From Telmatactis stephensoni (lineage: Eukaryota; Cnidaria; Anthozoa; Actiniaria; Isophelliidae), in assembly GCA_029948255.1 (NCBI GenBank), contig JALIZF010001386.1:62001-126000 (forward strand): 64,000 bases of DNA, written 5' to 3'. The position numbers were made by a program, and so were the translations under genes. Each line of letters begins with the position of its first letter. The first letter of the stretch is position 1. The notes beneath the pieces were generated by a model that saw only the letters and a list, made by a program, of their open reading frames with translations, ran no database searches and had not been told where the DNA came from. This document shows positions 41,701 to 49,199 of this stretch, piece after piece.

Positions 41701-43218
41701 TAGATAACTGATCCCTTGAATTTATAAATCCCTTCCTTAGGGACCGTTCATTTTTTACCAGGAGGGGGGGGCTGGTGGTTTTTGAGGGGGGGCCACCTGA
41801 AAAAAATGGCCATAAAATGGGGGGCCAAGCAAAAACGTTTTGGCTATTTGAGGAGGGGTCACGCGAAAAAATAGTTTATGCAGTACCTTTTTGTTATCAA
41901 ATCAACCAAAACGGAGCCACCACGAAGTACTTTTCTTGCAAAATTTCTGTTGAGCGGCTCGCGCTTCGCGCTTCGCGCTCTCAAAAGCCAATTACATTCT
42001 AAATTGTTACACTGCAGCCATGCTACAATGCCAAACACTACAAGCTAGTGTAGAGTGAGTTACACTGCATTGCATCAAGATCATTTCAAATCTCTTTAGG
42101 AAACAGTCTTTACAAACAATAGATTTACCTCAAATTTCTGCAAAGCAGCTCGCGCTTCGCGCTCGCATTTGTAGTTAGTGACTTGCACATTCCACCATAA
42201 TGGTACGTGTTTCAAATCCTTTTACTAAGGAAGAAGTCTTTGTAAACTTATGTACTTAAATTCAGTTATTAATAGTAGATGTCTTTAATTTGCACGTTGA
42301 GAAAATCCTTTGGTGGGAATTAATAGTCTCTGTTAACATATATACCTCAAATTTCTGCCGAGCAACTCATGCTCGCATTTGAAATAAGTGACTTGCACAT
42401 TTCATAAGATGATTTAAAATCCTTTTTGGAACTGATAGCCTCTCACCTAGCTGTGAACATATATACTTCAAATTTCTGCCGAGCGTCTCGCGCTTCGCGC
42501 TCGCATTTGTAAAAAAATGCAGTATTTCGCACATTGTACCATAAGAACATTTAAAATTCTTTTAGAAAATAGCCTCTGGAAACATCTTTACCTGAAATTT
42601 CAGGTGAGCGGCTCGCGCTCCGCGCTCACATATATAATTATATAATATTACTCTCTAATATTGTTCAACAATAATCGGCTTATATTTTCCTTTGATACAC
42701 ATATGAGGATAACAGCAATGATGACTAATAATTCAATATTATCCTATCCATAGTACGTCTGCGATAATGAAAAGGCAAAAATACATATTCCGATCTCTTG
42801 ATAACATTGCATAATTTTCAGTGGTGGTGGTGGTGGTAGTGTGGGGGGGAGGGGTCATGTAAATGAAACATGAACTAAGAGGGGGGCCATTTAAAAAATT
42901 GTATGACAAAGAGGGGGGCTGGACACTTTTTGGGGAAAAATTCCAAAAAACCACCAGCCCCCCCCCCCCCCCCCCCCCCCCCCTCCTGGTAAAAAATGAA
43001 CGGTCCCTTAGGTCATCTATGTGTGGACACCGAGCCTTGGAAATTTTCTTAGAAATATACTAAGAAGCGATTTTTGATTCGAACCCGAGACCTTCTGCAC
43101 TCCTGTACCGCTGTCAAAGGGGCTGTTATATGGAACCAGCCAGCCCGGTAAGCGGGCTGTCTTCTTTTGTTCTGTGGCCCCCAGCGAAATGAAAACAAAA
43201 GAAGTCACAAATTGAAGT

Positions 43219-43249
<31 letters not shown>

Positions 43250-46200
43250 GAAACAGCTCCAAACACTATACTACTGAGCTAACTGATTAGATGGAATCTT
43301 CTCAACAAAAAATCGTGTGTGTGTTATGATGAAGTTCGTTAGTGTTTCTCTGACTGAATAGAGTTGAAAAACAATTATTTAAGGTTTCCTTCTGGGTAAC
43401 AATGTTCTAATTAGTGATTGTCTTTTTGAATCGCTTTTGTGTGAAATCCTCCTACACGAGCAAACTTTCTATTACAATATTTTTTGTCTGTGTCTAAGAG
43501 AACATTTGAGCAAAGCTCATACGATAAATATATTTTCTTTTAGTATATCAAAGAAAATTTCTCTCATGTAAATTTGCTCGTGCGGAACGCTTGATTTGAA
43601 TATGGAAATTTTCAGCCGCTGCTTTGCACACTGCAGCTCTGTACATTACACATTTCAGTTAAATAGCAAAAAATTTAAGTTTTAAAACGTACTTACAAGA
43701 GTTCATGCCATTCTAAATGTCTTGTATTCGGAGTCTGCTCATATCCTTGAAGTATTGCATTAGCAGTCGAGACAAATTGGCAAAATTACGATGAACTCAG
43801 CAAAAATCGGTTCCCAAAGTTAAGTCCTTTGAAGTCTTTGCCATATTGCTTCTACCTTCACATAATTTTTGCTTGAACATAGAGTATCAAACTCGCTTGA
43901 ACAATGTTGACTTCAAGCCTGCTACAATCAAGTTGTACGTGTTTTAGTTCGACATTCAAGTCCACATCACATCTCAACCAACCAATCAAATTCCAAGCGC
44001 GCACGTTGGAATGCGAGCATTGAGCTAGCTGTTGTGGCCAAACGTATCCAATAATATGATGCCCCATCAAGATTTCTATGAAGAACCAAAGCCTAGTTTA
44101 CACGCTACGATATGACGCCCGATTTGTTGATTTATTGTTTTTAGCACTCCTTTTCATTCAAAAAGTCGGCCTGACACGAGAAAAATCTGTTGCACTGTAA
44201 CAGATTTTTGCGAATCGGGCCGATTTCTCTCTTTTCCCAAACAAAGCTTATCAAAAATCGGGCCGGGCTTTAATAAAAAACACTCGAAATAGGGATATGG
44301 TATATAGAAATATATTATAAAAATAATGTATGTAATAAATATGAATATAAGGTCATAATAAAGTTCTATTATATTTGTTTTAGCTATAAAGAGTTTTCCA
44401 AAAGTGGCAAAAGAATTGGTTGATAGTCTATTCGGTGGGTCATTGACTAACATAGCCACAAATTTGAAAAAAGTGTGGGAGAATGCCAAGAAAAAATGGG
44501 AGAAAATGAAAGATAAGTTTAAAGAATGGTATGACGACTTTATGGACTGGATAGCGTCACGTGACCCGGTAAGACCATATCAATAATTATTAACGATATA
44601 TCACTAGACAACCCAAACGCTGTGTCTTCTTGTATGCCTCTGCGCTACACATATCGGATAACAGTTAATTATTTTTTTACTCTTTTTTCTCTTTCTTTTA
44701 CCGACATAACAGAACGACATTCTTGGTCCAGCTGGCTATGGAGATGCTCGATTCATCAGTGGAGACTCGACGTTGAACTATAAGATTCGTTTTGAAAATG
44801 ATCCCAACGCCACTGCGCCTGCGCAAAGGGTTTTCATTCGATACAAGCTTGATTCTGACTTGGATGCAAGATCTTTTAGGATTGGATCGTTTGGATTTGG
44901 AAACTTCACTAGAACGCTGGAGACTTCAAGTCCTTTTCTTCAGGTACAAATACATTTGTCTACACCAATTCCGTTCCCCCTCCCACCCCCACCCCCCCCC
45001 CCCAAAAAAAAAGCTCCCAAGTGTGTGGCTAGGAGTAATGCTATTAGTTGGTAGGAAAAATATTTTCCCCGTGCATACCAGAGGGAGCCTACATAGGGCC
45101 AACAACAGCGCTCTTGTGAATCGAAGTGTAAAAGCTCAAAAATTAAAGTAAATAAGCAAAACAAACAAACAAACAAAACAACAAATAACCAAACATTGCG
45201 AGCCAGCCAGAACTAATTGGCAATGAATTAACAAACCCATGAAAGAAAAATTCACGTTGGTTACATTATTATTATTTTTTCTTCTTCTTCTCAGGAAAAA
45301 CTTGATTTTGTAAAAGATAGGAACCTCTACGTTCGAGTGACAGCAGGTATTGATATCGTACAAAACGAGGCCACCTGGGATCTACAAAGTCTCGACCCCA
45401 AAACAGGTACATGCATACCTATTTGTACAAACACTGACCTTTCAAAACATCGAAGCGGAGATCGAAATGAACACTGGGAAATCTGTTGATTAGTTGATTT
45501 TAGCAAAGCGTGTGCACGTAGACATTTCAAATAGCACTGAGACAAACTCTTAGCATTCTAAACACGATTATATATAAAAAGCCATATATTACTAGTGTAA
45601 CCAGCAGCCACTTCGGTCTCAGCTTCTAGGTTCGATGATTTTGAAAGGGTCAATGTTTGTTCAAATAGGTATATACTAAATGTGTGTATTTATACGGAAT
45701 ACAGAATACAGTTGAACCCAGCCTTACGGACACTTGGTTAATACGGACATACCGGATTATTATACGAACGAGTAATTCTGTCCATGTCGAAAAAATGCCT
45801 ATAAAATTATCCGGTTAATACGGACATCCGGTTAGTACGGACGCTCCGTACCGTCCCAGTGGTATCCGCTTTAACCAGGTTTCACTGTAATTCGAATTCT
45901 TAACATGCAATATTGTTTACACTAAGGTAGCATTCACACTAGCCCTAGAGGTGGAGCCACGCCCAGAAATCATATTTTGTTTTTGCCTTTAATTTGAGGG
46001 CCACAGGTTTATCAGTATGTAACTGTTTCGTGTAACTCTCTTTAAATAAAGTCTTATTATTATTATTATTATTATTAAATCAATTACTTACATATCGATA
46101 TTCTTGGAATTAATTATATAAGATGATAATTTGGATAAATTTTATAACATTTTTAATGTTTACAGACATGTTTCGAGGTACCGGACCTCATCCTCAGTGT

Positions 46201-49131
46201 GACTACAATTACAATCCGGGAACATCTCAAGGGTGATAAGTCTTCTCATATATATAAACACTTAGCAAAATCACCAGAATGTAAAGAAGCTTGTTCTGAT
46301 AAGTGTTTTGAAATAATAGATCAGGGAACTGAATACACTATCAAACTAAAAGAAGCCATGCATATCAAATGGCAAATGCCCAACTTAAACCAACAAGTCT
46401 CGCATGTTAATTTAAGTCTTAATATTTAATGCCTTGCATTCTCACATTCTCAATTATGCAAAATCTTCTATAAATGCTGTATTCGTTGTAATTGTAGTCA
46501 CACTGAGGATGAGGTCCGGTACCTCGAAACATGTCTGTAAACATTAAAAATGTTATAAAATTTATCCAAATTATCATCTTATTTCTAACGCGTAGACCAT
46601 TTGGATCGGTACTCCACGAAATTAATTATATCAGAAACAAAAAAAATAGTATCTAATGTTAATGAAAAAGAGTGTAATTAAAGATAGTGATAAGGTAGAG
46701 TATGCTGAGTGATTTTTGATTGAGAGCCACGCCCTCTGGATGGGCGTTTTCAAATTTAATTCGGGTTAGTGTGAGCGTATCAAAAAGCTGGAAAACAGTG
46801 GTTGAAATGGTTCTGTGCCGAACTGTTCATTTATTTGAATTTGATATATTGTATGGAAAATTACCAGGAAATCATCAATACAAACTGTAGGATTTATTCC
46901 AAATATTTTCATTGTAGTTAACAAATAGACCCCATTTCTTTCTGTGCGTCTGTAGTCTAATAATTCTCTGTATAATAAGCGGGAAATCGGTTATCGAGAT
47001 GTGTTAGTAAACTTGCTCACTTTCCATTTTTTTTGTTAGGTGAAGCACCACGTGACCCAAGACGCGGTTTTCTTCCACCAAACAATGGGACAACTGGTCA
47101 GGGTTACGTCACATTCAATATTCGCGCCAAGAAAGACGTAAAACCGCTGACTAGAATAGATGCAGCCGCAAGTATCATATTTGACGTCAACGAACCAATC
47201 GACACACCACCAATATTCAATACGGTACAAATGTCAAGGAGTAAATGTAGTAAAATCACGTATTTAAAACCCAGGATATTCAGAATGTTCAGAGTATATA
47301 GTCAATAAGGAATGTTCAGGTCACTGATATCTTATGGTTAGTTTCTGAACGTGGCACATGGTTGTTTCTAATATATGGAACTGAAAAAGTAAGTCTGGTA
47401 CTCATAGCACTGCAAATATACCTCAATGAGTACTTACAGTCGACTTGTTGGTTTAGTTGGTCTTCAGTGCTGAAGGTCTGCAGGGTTCGATTCCCCATCC
47501 GGACCAGCACTCAGGGTCTTTTAAGAATAATTGAGAAGGTGCGGCCGTTGTAGTTACATCTGCAAATGTTTAGACCTTCACGTCTTGTCGGATAAGGACC
47601 TTAAACCATAGGCTCCGTCTCTCCACCCTTCACGACTTGCGTTGGAATTATATATGGGGTTGGCTTGGCAATGAGTTCTGTATAAGGGTTGCTAGTCAAT
47701 GAGGCGCACACTAGCAATCTAATGGACTTTTCCGAATGCTGGGCTATATAGACCTAGGCAGTCATCAAGTCTGTTAGCAAGGCAGCAAGATACCAAATCA
47801 CAAATCTTGCGCGCACTTCTATTTTAAGCTGCCACCCACTGTACCGTGTTAACGCCTCGCGGTTTTTTGAGCAGCCATTTTTTTCTTTATAAAGATCGAC
47901 AATTCAGGTCCACGTACCAACCTAACTGTACTGCAAGATGTCTTAAATAAGGGATCTCTAGCGGTGAAGATCAATAAGCAAGACATTGGTACTGGAGTTC
48001 AATCTGTAGATATTTACTATCAAGAACAGCAAGGTATTTGCCCCTTGAGTTTTTTCGTGATTACACTCTTTTTAAGGCCTCATAATACTGAGGAAAGTTC
48101 TTTACTATGGCCTCTGTCGATTATAAACAGCTGAAACGAGAGAAAGTGGCTTGAGAGTGAACTTGTGTGAAGTTTCTGTCCTTAAAAAAGAAAGTAAAAT
48201 TACTAAGGAACAAAAAAGAAAATGGAAGACGGAAACAAAGATAGGAAGGAAGGAAGGAAGGAAGGAAGGAAGGAAGGAAGGAAGGAAGGAAGGAAGGAAG
48301 GAAGGAAGGAAGGAAGGAAGGAAGGAAGGAAGGAAGGAAGGAAGGAAGGGAGGGAGGAAGGAGGGAAGGAAGGAAGGGAGATGCTTGGACGAGCTTTCTA
48401 TTGTATGCTGATATGTTGCTAGTAGTTGTTTCAGGTTGATTTATCTCATATAGTTATGTAATTTAGTTGGCCAGTCCAACGTTTTATATAGTCAAACACG
48501 TCCCTGTGATGCTGAGAGAACCAGTAGTGATACTCAAAGCATATTTCTCTCCTTATCATTGTAGTCTCAGCCGTCTCAAGAGCGCTTAGCGGTCCATTTG
48601 ACTACAAGCTTCTATTGCAAGACGTTAGTGAAGACATCGCTGTTCTACCCCTTGCATCAGGCAGATCGTACAAGCTGGCTACAGCAGCTGTTGATTACGT
48701 GGGTAATCTACAGGAAGTTCAGTATCAGCGAGCGATATTTGTTGACTTCCCAGAAATCAAAGGTATATACAAGATATTGTAGATCTTGATCTTTTCTTGC
48801 AACCAAACAGTTGAATCGTACGTATTGCCCTGAAGAATTTTTTAGTTGTAACAAAGTTTGTATATCGTATCAGATAGATGTGATAATATTGATATTTTGA
48901 TATTTTTTTCTTTCAGGTTCCTGCTTGCATCTTAAGAACTGCTCAAACCGTGGGAATTGTTCCATGTTTAATTTGTGTTTCTGTGAGAAAGGGTTTTACG
49001 GTGTTGACTGCTCACAAGGTACAAAGAATAACATTATTTGTAAGCCTGATTGAATACAATACAAAAAGATGCGATGCAATACGACACAATTATACAATAT
49101 TTTATAGGCTGGTACAGGGACCAGGGATAGA

Positions 49132-49199
<68 letters not shown>

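Noticed and set aside
44384..44568. RHS-linked C-terminal toxin domain
   Set aside because: The segment after the core is short, Lys/Trp-rich and helical, and leads into another beta domain. No nuclease, deaminase or other toxin motif is visible.
48151..48422. Lys-Glu-Gly-Arg repeat frames
   Set aside because: These are produced by the (GGAA)n microsatellite; gene A exons flank it and splice over it.
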